From Bacillota bacterium (lineage in GTDB: Bacteria > Bacillota > Clostridia > Acetivibrionales > DSM-2933): a stretch of DNA of 6,939 nucleotides. The stretch spans positions 1 to 6,939 of the forward strand of contig JAEZNF010000343.1 of NCBI GenBank assembly GCA_023441845.1, given 5' to 3'. The notes under the pieces were generated by a model, which saw only the letters and a program-made list of their open reading frames with translations, was not told the DNA's origin and searched no databases. Shown in pieces: positions 1 to 6,346 of this stretch (the first letter of the stretch is position 1; the number at the start of each line of letters is the position of its first letter). The position numbers and the translations under genes are program-made.

Positions 1-1508
1 AAGCTGTTATCGGCTATTCGGATTTTGAGAAGATAAACAATGAAATAGGGGATACCAACGCCAAATTTAAAAATCCGAGAAATCTTTGCAGCGGGTCAGT
101 CAGACAATTAAATAATAAGATTACATCCGAGAGGAATGTTTACTTCTTTGCATTTTCATTGGTAAAAGCAGAAAATATGGAAGATAACAATTCGAGAATG
201 ACTCAAATGAATTGGTTAAGGGATCAGGGTTTTGGTGTAGTCGACTTTAAAAAAGTAAATTCTTCTAATATAGAGGAATGGGTACACTGGTTTTCCGAAC
301 AGATTGTAAAAAATGATTTTCCATCGGATGGATTGGTTTTAGCATATGATGATATAAAATATGGGGAATCCTTAGGAGCAACAGCGAAATTTCCCAGAGA
401 TTCAATTGCGTTTAAGTGGCGGGATGAAATAAAGGAAACAAAGCTTTTAAAAATAGAATGGAGTGCATCCAGAACAGGGCTTATAAATCCTATTGCAGTA
501 TTTGAGCCTGTTGAGCTTGAGGGGACAACCGTATGCAGGGCAAGTTTACATAACATCAGCATAATGGAGGGATTGGAGCTTGGTGTTGGGGATACGGTAT
601 GTGTCTATAAGGCAAACATGATTATTCCCCAAATATCCGATAATATAACAAGAAGCGGTATGACCGAAGTACCCGGGGAGTGCCCGGTGTGCGGTTCTAA
701 AACCATAGTAAAAGAGGAAGGCGATGTAAAGTGCCTGTATTGTATTAATGCAGAATGCCTGGCAAAACAAATTAAAGCATTTACTCTTTTTGTAAGCAGA
801 GATGCAATGAATATTGAAGGGTTATCTGAGGCAACAATAGAGAAATTTATCGCAAAAGGTATGATTAAAGAGCTGGCAGACATATACCGTATTGAAAAAT
901 ACAAAGATGAAATTGTCAACATGGAGGGATTTGGCAATAAATCCTTTAATAATCTTATAGCTTCGGTAAATAAATCAAGAAAGACCAACGTAATAAGACT
1001 TCTTTACAGCCTTGGCATACCTAATATCGGACTATCTAATGCGAAATTAATATGCAGGAAATTTAATTACGACTGGAATGCCATTTCAAACGCTGATTAT
1101 TCTCAACTGATTGAAATATCCGGGGTTGGTGAAGTTATGGCTAAGTCATACATTGACTATTTTAATAACAATAAAAATAAAGAAAAAATAGAAGATTTAA
1201 TGAAAGAACTGGAGCTTGAACCTATGAAAGCTGCTGAAACCAGTACTGAATTGATTTTTGATAACGTTAGCTTCGTAATAACCGGTTCTCTTGAGTATTA
1301 CAAAAACAGGGATGACTTAATAAAAGCAATAGAAGCAAACGGGGGTAAAGTAGGCAGCAAAGTCAGTTCAAAGACAAATTATCTGATAAATAACGATAAT
1401 TTATCAAACTCTTCAAAGAATAAGGAGGCAAAGAAGTTAGGTACAACAATTATTACTGAAGGCCAGTTTGTGAAATGGTTGAATGATGGTGTGAAACCTC
1501 AGGAGTGA
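1..1508 (+). CDS. ligA: NAD+-dependent DNA ligase LigA, 5'-truncated by window edge, variant subfamily
   Basis: LigA seals 3'-OH/5'-phosphate nicks in duplex DNA, using NAD+ as the adenylate donor, in replication and repair. The frame is open from base 3, so 501 residues are visible; against a usual length of about 670, roughly 170 are missing, including the KxDG nucleophile. Visible-residue numbering: NPRN at 24-27 with SVRQL following (nucleotidyltransferase motif III); motif IV DGLVLAY at 109-115; motif V AFKW with K138; OB fold about 153-212, including SRTGLINPIA and RASLHN; a zinc finger with C227, C230 and a downstream pair drawn from C244/C247 and C252; helix-hairpin-helix repeats about 258-397 (NIEGLSE, SLGIPNIG, SGVGEVMAKS); a BRCT domain about 417-495 (FVITGSLE ... 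FVKWL). Motif IV is usually DGVVIK; here alanine replaces the lysine, and AGDVIP is ANMIIP. The other motifs are intact, so I read this as a diverged but probably active subfamily. An internal TTG at 159 is not the start. Confidence 0.96.
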   Translation, partial: AVIGYSDFEKINNEIGDTNAKFKNPRNLCSGSVRQLNNKITSERNVYFFAFSLVKAENMEDNNSRMTQMNWLRDQGFGVVDFKKVNSSNIEEWVHWFSEQIVKNDFPSDGLVLAYDDIKYGESLGATAKFPRDSIAFKWRDEIKETKLLKIEWSASRTGLINPIAVFEPVELEGTTVCRASLHNISIMEGLELGVGDTVCVYKANMIIPQISDNITRSGMTEVPGECPVCGSKTIVKEEGDVKCLYCINAECLAKQIKAFTLFVSRDAMNIEGLSEATIEKFIAKGMIKELADIYRIEKYKDEIVNMEGFGNKSFNNLIASVNKSRKTNVIRLLYSLGIPNIGLSNAKLICRKFNYDWNAISNADYSQLIEISGVGEVMAKSYIDYFNNNKNKEKIEDLMKELELEPMKAAETSTELIFDNVSFVITGSLEYYKNRDDLIKAIEANGGKVGSKVSSKTNYLINNDNLSNSSKNKEAKKLGTTIITEGQFVKWLNDGVKPQE

Positions 1509-1514
1509 GGATTC
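1493..1514. other. Hairpin across the ligA stop codon in the convergent gap
   Basis: GAA-a-CCTCA (1493-1501) pairs with TGAGG-a-TTC (1506-1514) around a four-base loop, with one A/A mismatch, and the right arm begins with the ligA TGA. It lies where ligA and the minus-strand membrane-protein gene converge, 13 bp apart. No T tract follows on either strand beyond TTT on the minus side, so it is at best a weak two-way terminator or an mRNA 3'-end stabiliser. Its role is inferred. Confidence 0.35.
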
Positions 1515-1521
1515 CCGGCAG

Positions 1522-2241
1522 CTATCTGGTAACGGTAATTTTGAAAAAATAGTTTATTACATACAGTATACCCGAAATTAACGGTTGATGAATCATATAA
1601 ATCAATAAGGTATGTTTTCCAAGAAAATTAATGGGGGTATTTTTAAATTTTATTTTAAAGATGCTCTTCTTTTTTGGGTAAAATATTTTTCCCAGAGCTA
1701 TACCGTATAAAAAAACGCCAAACCAGGGCAGAAGAGGATAATAATCGGCAGAGGTGAATTTAGTGTTGACAATGCCCAGAGGAAACAAAGCATTACTTGC
1801 CGGTTTTATGTCATTAATAAAGTAAATGCTTAATAAAATAATTGCAGTACCCAATATCAAAAGAAGAATTGAGTTTAGCTTTTTAAAGGGTTTTGAAATA
1901 ATCATGCTTATTGCGAAAAAGTGAAGTATTCCGAATACAATTACTGCATCGGGAACAAAAAAATAAGTGACTACCGTTACTAAAACTGCACACAAAAGTA
2001 CGATGGCTCCCCTTTTAACACTGCTTTTACTTAAAAGGCAGCTTACTCCCGATACAAGAATGAACAATATGGCAGAAGCCTTTCCTATCATGTAATACAG
2101 TCCTGAATCAAGATTCAGATTGAAATTATAAAATGCATATAGGTCATATATAACATGAAAATAAATCATTAGAATTAAAGCCAAGCCTCTTAAAAAATCC
2201 AGTTCCCATATGCGTTCTTTATAGGAAGTATTATTATTCAT
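1522..2241 (-). CDS. DUF1624 / heparan-alpha-glucosaminide N-acetyltransferase-like integral membrane protein
   Basis: A 239-residue, very hydrophobic protein. The N-terminus carries the family signature RIWELDFLRGLAL, with D15, R18 and G19, then H29 and D33 in FHVIYDL. Later come YYPLLPWFG (168-175), LGKH (207-210) and YMIHQP (215-220), which are also typical of DUF1624 proteins. About seven membrane helices are visible, near residues 16-37, 48-70, 79-96, 98-116, 123-141, 168-187 and 207-232. Related membrane acyltransferases move acetyl groups from acetyl-CoA across the membrane onto sugars; the actual substrate here cannot be read from sequence. The ATG start is supported by an AGGCGGG ribosome site seven bases upstream and a SigA-type promoter at 2277-2306. 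The length is normal for the short bacterial form. The gene runs against ligA and away from the unknown gene at 2972, so it is probably monocistronic. Confidence 0.88.
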   Translation of the reverse strand: MNNNTSYKERIWELDFLRGLALILMIYFHVIYDLYAFYNFNLNLDSGLYYMIGKASAILFILVSGVSCLLSKSSVKRGAIVLLCAVLVTVVTYFFVPDAVIVFGILHFFAISMIISKPFKKLNSILLLILGTAIILLSIYFINDIKPASNALFPLGIVNTKFTSADYYPLLPWFGVFLYGIALGKIFYPKKKSIFKIKFKNTPINFLGKHTLLIYMIHQPLISGILYVINYFFKITVTR

Positions 2242-2276
2242 TATGAACCCGCCTGAAATTATATAAATTTTATTTT

Positions 2277-2306
2277 AATATACCAAAGTGTTGATGATAA
2301 AGTCAA
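2277..2306 (-). promoter_or_regulatory. SigA-type promoter of the DUF1624 gene
   Basis: On the minus strand there is a -35 TTGACT (2301-2306), an 18-bp spacer and a -10 TATATT (2277-2282). Transcription would begin near 2270, giving a leader of about 30 bases before the ATG at 2241. The placement and match are good, but this is a motif reading only. Confidence 0.6.
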
Positions 2307-2308
2307 CA
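2289..2308. repeat. Inverted repeat overlapping the DUF1624 -35 box (possible operator)
   Basis: TGTTGA (2289-2294) and TCAACA (2303-2308) form a perfect 6-bp inverted repeat with an 8-bp spacer. The right arm covers the minus-strand -35 hexamer, which is where a repressor would act. No regulator gene lies in the window, so the operator role is an inference. Confidence 0.4.
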
Positions 2309-2317
2309 ATTCAGCCG

Positions 2318-2331
2318 GGAAAAGATTTTCC
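2318..2331. repeat. Inverted repeat between two divergent promoter candidates
   Basis: GGAAAA (2318-2323) and TTTTCC (2326-2331) are separated by GA. The match extends to CGG/CCG if one G is bulged. It sits between the minus-strand -35 (2301-2306) and a plus-strand -35 candidate (2336-2341). It could be a protein-binding site or chance in AT-rich DNA. Confidence 0.3.
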
Positions 2332-2335
2332 GCGT

Positions 2336-2364
2336 TTGATACTTATAGAAAATTATGATAATAT
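2336..2364 (+). promoter_or_regulatory. Candidate divergent plus-strand promoter, far upstream
   Basis: TTGATA (2336-2341), a 17-bp spacer, then TAATAT (2359-2364). If used, it would give a leader of about 600 bases ahead of the gene at 2972, or a separate short RNA running through the 2489-2524 hairpin. AT-rich sequence produces such matches by chance. Confidence 0.35.
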
Positions 2365-2488
2365 GGTACCAAAATCGGAAAATACTTTGTATTTATATAA
2401 GAGAGAACAGTAAAATTTTGTTTTTATATAGATAATGAAAATGATTTTAAAATAAGAAAATTAATTTTCGTGATATTGTATTAAGGAA

Positions 2489-2524
2489 ATTGAAGCGCGA
2501 TGTAAAATCTTTATCGCGTTCAAT
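2489..2524 (+). other. Stable hairpin in the long spacer
   Basis: ATTGAA-g-CGCGAT (2489-2501) pairs with ATCGCG-TTCAAT (2513-2524): twelve base pairs with a single bulged G and an 11-base loop, where a further G-U closing pair is possible. The GC-rich CGCGAT core stands out in AT-rich surroundings. No T run follows, so it is not an ordinary terminator. It may be part of a leader RNA, a small RNA or a protein-binding site. The structure is visible, but any function is unknown. Confidence 0.5.
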
Positions 2525-2737
2525 ATAGTATACATAGTAATGATTTGCTTTGACTTTAACAGTTAAAAGGGAAGGGGGGAGAATCCGTTTTTAAAGAAGC
2601 CCGCTAAATCAACAATTGTATGGCGTCAAATAATATGAATTTTTAAATGGTTAAATATAGAAATTTAGAATTTATGTAAAGGGAGAAACTTTTTTATCAG
2701 TATATATACTCGGGTAATTTCATAGTTATTACTTATC

Positions 2738-2766
2738 TTGGATATTTATTGATAAAACATTATAAA
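2738..2766 (+). promoter_or_regulatory. Weak promoter candidate for the 2972 gene
   Basis: TTGGAT (2738-2743), a 17-bp spacer, then TATAAA (2761-2766). The -10 is good and the -35 poor. It would start RNA about 200 bases before the coding region. Confidence 0.25.
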
Positions 2767-2872
2767 ATAGTAATATAGTACTGTGTTCTAAAAAATTAAA
2801 ATGATATATAAAGATATTAAACTTTAAAACTTAAAATATTAAGTAGCGAAAAATAGTGATGCTTTAACACTT

Positions 2873-2901
2873 TTGGGCTATTTAATAAGTTTAACTATAA
2901 A
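2873..2901 (+). promoter_or_regulatory. Proximal promoter candidate for the 2972 gene
   Basis: TTGGGC (2873-2878), a 17-bp spacer, then TATAAA (2896-2901), with an expected start near 2908 and a leader of about 64 bases. The -35 box keeps only TTG. This is the closest plausible SigA site to the gene, but it is weak; an alternative sigma factor is possible and not resolved here. Confidence 0.3.
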
Positions 2902-2971
2902 GTTGCGTATCTATAAGTGCAGTACGTTTTTTAAATGTTATTACTTTAATTTAGAGAGGTAGGGAACTGCT

Positions 2972-4342
2972 ATGGGATTTATGGTTTTTTATGTACTTTT
3001 CATTATTGGTATTATCTGCTTCTTAATAAAACTTCTTTTCAAGTATTTTGATATCAAATTGTTCGAGCAAATAAAAGAAAAGATTTATAAAATTCCTAAA
3101 GTTAAAGAAACATTTGAAAAACTGTATGTTTTCTTTAGAGGGATTGGAATATCGGAGGCTTTAAAATCAATTGCTTCGAGTGTTAAAGCTTCTCTAAGAA
3201 AAGTTAAACCGGCCAAGGAAAAAATGGTTAAAGGAAATCCTGTGGTATATAATGAGGCCCGAGTGCCATTACAAGCGAATTTAAGCATGAGTATGGCGGG
3301 GGGCGGCTTTTCGAATAATACAAACTTTAGTGATGCTTTTAAAAAGGAAAGAATTTTGTTTGACAGGAATGAGGGAATAAGTACGGAAGTACCGGAAAAA
3401 GTTGAAGAAAAGGAATATAGAGAATATATACAAAATAATGATATGGAACAAAATATATCTGTGCGTGAACCTGTAAGTACGAATCCTATAAGTATAATAG
3501 GCAATATTGCAAATGTACCGCTTGATGTTAATAATGGGCCGTCAGACACACGGGTAAATGCTTCTTCTAATATCATGTCCGAGTTGAACAACAAAAATGT
3601 ATCGGAATATTCCGATAGCAGGTTATCTGAAATAATACAAAGAACTGTTCCCGTACAAGCAAGACCTGCAGCTTTGGAAAAAGAACCGCTCAAAAAGGGT
3701 ACGTTCCTTAACAGGTTTGCTAGAGAAAAGGCTTTAAAGATAGATGAAGAGTCTCCTAAAGAAAAGGTTTATAAGCAAGAGTTTCCTAAAGAAAAGGATA
3801 TAAAGAAAAGGATTTCTAAAGAAAGGACTTTAGAGGAAGACCGTGATGAACAGGCAATAAACAGTAAGAACAAAGTAAAGCCTAAAAAGAAGAGGTATGA
3901 AATAGTTCAAACAGGTTATGTAAGTGTTTTTTTCAGCAGGACTGATAATGTCATTATTGTTCCTTATGGAAGGGATATTAGCGGTAAGGGGCGTGCCTTA
4001 GATGCTATTATGTATCTTAAATACCCTATATCGCAAGACGAATTAGGCAGGGCTGTTAAAAATTCAGCCAATTTAGGGAATGATGTGTATGCATACAGTG
4101 ACAAAGAGCTTTTAAAGAAAATGGATGTTAAAGAGTGGAGCGATTTTACTTTTGATAAAAGGCATATTTCCATAAAATTGGATAGCGGTTGTGGATACAT
4201 ACTGAATGCAACTACCAGAAACTCGGACGGTTCTTACCGGGTTAACTGTCCGGGAGGAATTGAAAAAATAGTAAGGAAAGACGCTGATTCTGAAGAATTG
4301 GGTGATGTGGTTTTAAAGCTCCTGGAAAAGTGCAAGTTTTAA
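2972..4342 (+). CDS. Membrane-anchored protein of unknown function with duplicated C-terminal module
   Basis: I do not recognise this 456-residue protein. Residues 4-24 form one strong membrane helix (VFYVLFIIGIICFLIKLLF), followed at once by a lysine-rich stretch; by the positive-inside rule the rest lies in the cytoplasm. Residues 60-85 could form a basic amphipathic helix. Residues 90-305 are polar, low in hydrophobics and probably disordered; the end of this linker is dense in Lys/Glu and holds a 10-residue tandem repeat (262-291). A compact domain fills about 309-456. Within it 317-368 and 399-451 match each other: VSVFF/ISIKL, then a Gly/Arg-rich turn, then DELG/EELG. The layout reminds me of CdiI-type immunity proteins (DUF1436), from memory only. 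The ATG is preceded by GAGAGG and TAGGG purine boxes (2954-2964). The gene ends at its own terminator and is separate from gatC. Base composition matches its surroundings, giving no sign of recent transfer. Confidence 0.82.
   Translation: MGFMVFYVLFIIGIICFLIKLLFKYFDIKLFEQIKEKIYKIPKVKETFEKLYVFFRGIGISEALKSIASSVKASLRKVKPAKEKMVKGNPVVYNEARVPLQANLSMSMAGGGFSNNTNFSDAFKKERILFDRNEGISTEVPEKVEEKEYREYIQNNDMEQNISVREPVSTNPISIIGNIANVPLDVNNGPSDTRVNASSNIMSELNNKNVSEYSDSRLSEIIQRTVPVQARPAALEKEPLKKGTFLNRFAREKALKIDEESPKEKVYKQEFPKEKDIKKRISKERTLEEDRDEQAINSKNKVKPKKKRYEIVQTGYVSVFFSRTDNVIIVPYGRDISGKGRALDAIMYLKYPISQDELGRAVKNSANLGNDVYAYSDKELLKKMDVKEWSDFTFDKRHISIKLDSGCGYILNATTRNSDGSYRVNCPGGIEKIVRKDADSEELGDVVLKLLEKCKF
3755..3844 (+). 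repeat. Three 30-bp tandem repeats encoding a Lys/Glu-rich 10-residue unit
   Basis: Units begin at 3755, 3785 and 3815, each starting CCTAAAGAAAAGG or TCTAAAGAAAGG. They encode PKEKVYKQEF, PKEKDIKKRI and SKERTLEEDR (residues 262-291). The first two are closest and the third is degenerate. A looser relative, AREKALKIDEES, precedes them. All lie in the disordered linker, keep the frame, and are the sort of tract that grows or shrinks by slippage. Confidence 0.7.
3920..4324 (+). repeat. Internal duplication in the C-terminal domain of the unknown protein
   Basis: Copy A is residues 317-368 and copy B residues 399-451. Matching points in order: VSVFF with ISIKL; NVIIVPYGRDISGKGR with YILNATTRNSDGSYR; ISQDELGRAV with DSEELGDVV. 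The distance from the first strand to the conserved ELG differs by only three residues between copies. The two copies are joined by a short helical-looking segment (KELLKKMDVKEW). The alignment was done by eye; identity is low, so the duplication is old. Confidence 0.5.
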
Positions 4343-4422
4343 CGGTGCTGCATGTTTTAAAGCTTAGAAACCGGGAATAATTATATTACTTGAATAGAAT
4401 TAAACTATCATTAAGTGTCAAA

Positions 4423-4453
4423 GGGGACATATCGGTAAAGGTATGTCTTTTTT
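4423..4453 (+). terminator. Rho-independent terminator after the unknown gene
   Basis: GACATA (4426-4431) pairs with TATGTC (4442-4447) around a 10-base loop. The stem can be lengthened by G-U pairs between the preceding GGG and the T run, and six T residues follow (4448-4453). It lies 80 bases past the stop at 4342 and just before the gatC promoter, so it separates the two transcription units. Confidence 0.75.
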
Positions 4454-4472
4454 CAATTTTGAAAGATGGCAA

Positions 4473-4501
4473 TTGACTAAAGGTTTTCCCATTTATATAA
4501 T
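4473..4501 (+). promoter_or_regulatory. Near-consensus SigA promoter of gatCAB
   Basis: TTGACT (4473-4478), exactly 17 bp of spacer, then TATAAT (4496-4501). The predicted start near 4508 leaves a leader of only about 20 bases, too short for a T-box or other riboswitch. This points to steady housekeeping expression. It is the best promoter match in the window. Confidence 0.85.
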
Positions 4502-4528
4502 AAACATTAATGGAACGGAGGTTTAATT

Positions 4529-4816
4529 ATGAATATTTCAAAGGATACAATAGAACATGTTGCAAAACTGGCAAGATTAAATCTTACCGAAGAAGAAAAG
4601 GAAAAGCTGACCAGGGAAATGGCCGGTATCATAGCGTATGTGGACAAGCTCAATGAGTTAGACACAGAAAACGTTCATCCTACGGCTCATGTGATGCCTA
4701 TAATGAATGTCTTCAGGGAAGATATTACAGAAGGTTCGTATGACAGGGAGAAGATACTGGCAAACGCACCGTCAAAAGAAGACGGCTGTTTCAAGGTACC
4801 GAAAGTTGTGGAGTAG
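4529..4816 (+). CDS. gatC: Aspartyl/glutamyl-tRNA(Asn/Gln) amidotransferase subunit C
   Basis: GatC is the small subunit that wraps around GatA and ties it to GatB, stabilising the GatCAB complex in the cytoplasm; it is not itself catalytic. At 95 residues it has the family length. The N-terminal helices carry the expected VAKLARLNLTEEEKEKL pattern, followed by YVDKLNELDTENVHPTAHV (37-55) and the conserved C-terminal end NAPSKEDGCFKVPKVV (79-94). The ATG has an excellent CGGAGG site (4516-4521) seven bases upstream. It is the first gene of the operon, directly behind its own promoter, with gatA starting 42 bases past its stop. Nothing unusual is seen. Confidence 0.96.
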   Translation: MNISKDTIEHVAKLARLNLTEEEKEKLTREMAGIIAYVDKLNELDTENVHPTAHVMPIMNVFREDITEGSYDREKILANAPSKEDGCFKVPKVVE

Positions 4817-4858
4817 TATTATCAGCTTTAATATATTTTTTAGACGGGAGGATAAAGC

Positions 4859-6319
4859 GTGGAACCTTATGAATTGAACATTCACGAGTTGGGTGAATTG
4901 ATTAAAGACAGGAAGATCAGCTCTGTAGAAATTACCCAATCCTTATTGGGGAGAATAGAAAAGGTTGATCCCATAATAGGGAGTTATATAACGGTATGCA
5001 AGGAAGAAGCCTTAAAAAGAGCCGGGGAGGTCCAGATGGAAATTGACAGGGGAGAGATAAAATCGCCTCTTTCAGGCATTCCTATGGCTCTTAAGGACAA
5101 TATGTGCACCGAGGGCATTAAAACTACATGCGCTTCAAAGATGCTCAACAATTTTATACCGCCTTATAACTCAACTGTAGCAAAAAAACTGAATGATGTA
5201 GGCTCAGTCCTTTTAGGCAAGCTCAACATGGATGAGTTTGCAATGGGGGGCTCGACCGAGAATTCATTTTTTATTAAAACAAAAAATCCATGGGATACCG
5301 AAAGGGTACCCGGGGGCTCCAGCGGCGGATCGGCTGCTGTGGTAGCAGCTGATGAAGCGGTTTTTGCACTTGGTTCCGATACCGGAGGCTCAATCAGGCA
5401 GCCTGCGTCGTTTTGCGGAGTTGTGGGTTTGAAACCGACATATGGAGCTGTTTCCAGGTTCGGGCTGGTCGCTTTTGCATCGTCGCTTGACCAGATAGGG
5501 CCTCTCACCAAGGATGTTACCGACTGTGCAATTGTGTTAAATGCTATTGCCGGTTATGACAAAGCCGATTCGACTTCGGTCAATCAAAGCCACCCGGATT
5601 ATACAAAAGCCCTTAGAAATGACGTAAAGGGAATGAAGATAGGAATTCCTAAGGAATACATAGGGGAAGGTTTGAATGATGAAGTAAAAAAGGCTGTTCT
5701 TGATGCTGCTGAGGTTTTAAGAAAATTAGGGGCGGAGGTTGAAGAGTTTTCGCTGCCTATAACAGAATATGCAATTCCGGCTTATTACCTTATTTCATCT
5801 GCTGAAGCCAGCTCCAATCTGGCAAGATATGACGGGATAAAATACGGATTCAGGGCTGAGAAATTCTCCGATTTATTGGACCTTTACATGCAGTCGAGAA
5901 GCGAAGGCTTCGGGTCGGAGGTTAAGAGAAGAATAATGCTGGGAACATATGCCCTAAGCTCGGGCTATTATGATGCATACTACAAAAAGGCTCTTCAGGT
6001 AAGAACATTGATAAAGAAAGGCTTTGATGAAGCCTTTAATAAATACGACCTGGTATTAGGGCCTACTGCACCTACCACGGCGTATAAGATAGGAGAAAAA
6101 GCAGATAATCCTCTTGAAATGTATCTGGGTGATATATATACCGTATCTGTCAATATTGCAGGTCTTCCGGGTCTGGTAATACCGTGCGGCGTTGATAGCA
6201 ACAGCCTGCCAATAGGACTTCAGCTTATAGGAAAGCCATTTGATGAAAGTACATTATTAAGAGCAGGTTTTACTTTTGAACAAAATACCGATTTTCATAA
6301 AAGAAAAGCAAAGATTTAG
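4859..6319 (+). CDS. gatA: Aspartyl/glutamyl-tRNA(Asn/Gln) amidotransferase subunit A (glutaminase)
   Basis: GatA is an amidase-signature enzyme that hydrolyses glutamine; the ammonia travels to GatB to amidate Glu-tRNA(Gln) or Asp-tRNA(Asn). All catalytic residues known from the Staphylococcus aureus enzyme are visible at the same numbers: K79 in ALKDN, cis-Ser S154 in [10 protein letters not shown], and nucleophile S178 in [12 protein letters not shown]358 and D425, which hold glutamine, are also in place. The length of 486 is normal and the protein is complete. The start is GTG; the GGGAGG site (4846-4851) seven bases before it and the agreement of residue numbering with S. aureus support it. 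The gene lies between gatC (42-bp gap) and gatB (27-bp gap), and is presumably cotranscribed with both. Confidence 0.98.
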   Translation: MEPYELNIHELGELIKDRKISSVEITQSLLGRIEKVDPIIGSYITVCKEEALKRAGEVQMEIDRGEIKSPLSGIPMALKDNMCTEGIKTTCASKMLNNFIPPYNSTVAKKLNDVGSVLLGKLNMDEFAMGGSTENSFFIKTKNPWDTERVPGGSSGGSAAVVAADEAVFALGSDTGGSIRQPASFCGVVGLKPTYGAVSRFGLVAFASSLDQIGPLTKDVTDCAIVLNAIAGYDKADSTSVNQSHPDYTKALRNDVKGMKIGIPKEYIGEGLNDEVKKAVLDAAEVLRKLGAEVEEFSLPITEYAIPAYYLISSAEASSNLARYDGIKYGFRAEKFSDLLDLYMQSRSEGFGSEVKRRIMLGTYALSSGYYDAYYKKALQVRTLIKKGFDEAFNKYDLVLGPTAPTTAYKIGEKADNPLEMYLGDIYTVSVNIAGLPGLVIPCGVDSNSLPIGLQLIGKPFDESTLLRAGFTFEQNTDFHKRKAKI

Positions 6320-6331
6320 AAAACCTTTAAG

Positions 6332-6338
6332 AGAAGGG
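6332..6338 (+). promoter_or_regulatory. gatB ribosome binding site that decides between two in-frame ATGs
   Basis: AGAAGGG lies eight bases before the ATG at 6347 but only two before the in-frame ATG at 6341, so 6347 is the better start. Counting from 6347 also places E10 and H12 where S. aureus GatB has them. Confidence 0.65.
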
Positions 6339-6346
6339 TGATGACA

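Larger units (their letters stand above)
2242..2971. other. 730-bp AT-rich spacer without a convincing gene
   Basis: This is the divergent spacer between the DUF1624 gene and the unknown 456-residue protein. I found no coding stretch with a ribosome site and no tRNA-like or known riboswitch-like fold. It holds the minus-strand promoter and two inverted repeats (2277-2331), three plus-strand promoter candidates, a strong hairpin (2489-2524), an orphan purine-rich tract (2565-2583) and a 12-bp perfect palindrome AGTATATATACT (2699-2710) that may be just low-complexity sequence. At 730 bp it is much longer than the other spacers here, which leaves room for a small RNA or a long regulated leader. 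Confidence 0.6.

Noticed and set aside
224..988. Three minus-strand open frames inside ligA
   Set aside because: They lie opposite a clearly conserved ligase frame, have no plausible ribosome sites or family resemblance, and are shadows.
2630..2646. Tiny open frames in the spacer, such as one starting near 2620
   Set aside because: They end within a few codons and lack ribosome sites.
2699..2710. Perfect palindrome AGTATATATACT as an operator
   Set aside because: It is an AT alternation that arises readily by chance here; there is no promoter overlap or second copy to support it.
2851..2883. AAATAG/CTATTT and AGTG/CACT pairing as a riboswitch or terminator
   Set aside because: The two pairings share bases, are short and AT-rich, and match no riboswitch consensus I know.
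3085..4200. Two minus-strand open frames (202 and 78 codons) inside the unknown gene
   Set aside because: The plus frame has a ribosome site, a membrane helix and a structured domain; the minus frames show no domain logic and are shadows.
4343..4528. Possible T-box or other riboswitch before the tRNA amidotransferase operon
   Set aside because: The promoter at 4473-4501 leaves only about 20 bases of leader, and the hairpin at 4423-4453 lies upstream of it, so it ends the previous gene.
5164..6201. Minus-strand open frames inside gatA
   Set aside because: gatA is complete with all catalytic residues; the antisense frames are by-products of its codon use.
6341..6346. Alternative gatB start at the ATG at 6341
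   Set aside because: Only two bases separate it from the AGAAGGG site, whereas the ATG at 6347 has normal spacing and keeps the conserved residue numbering.
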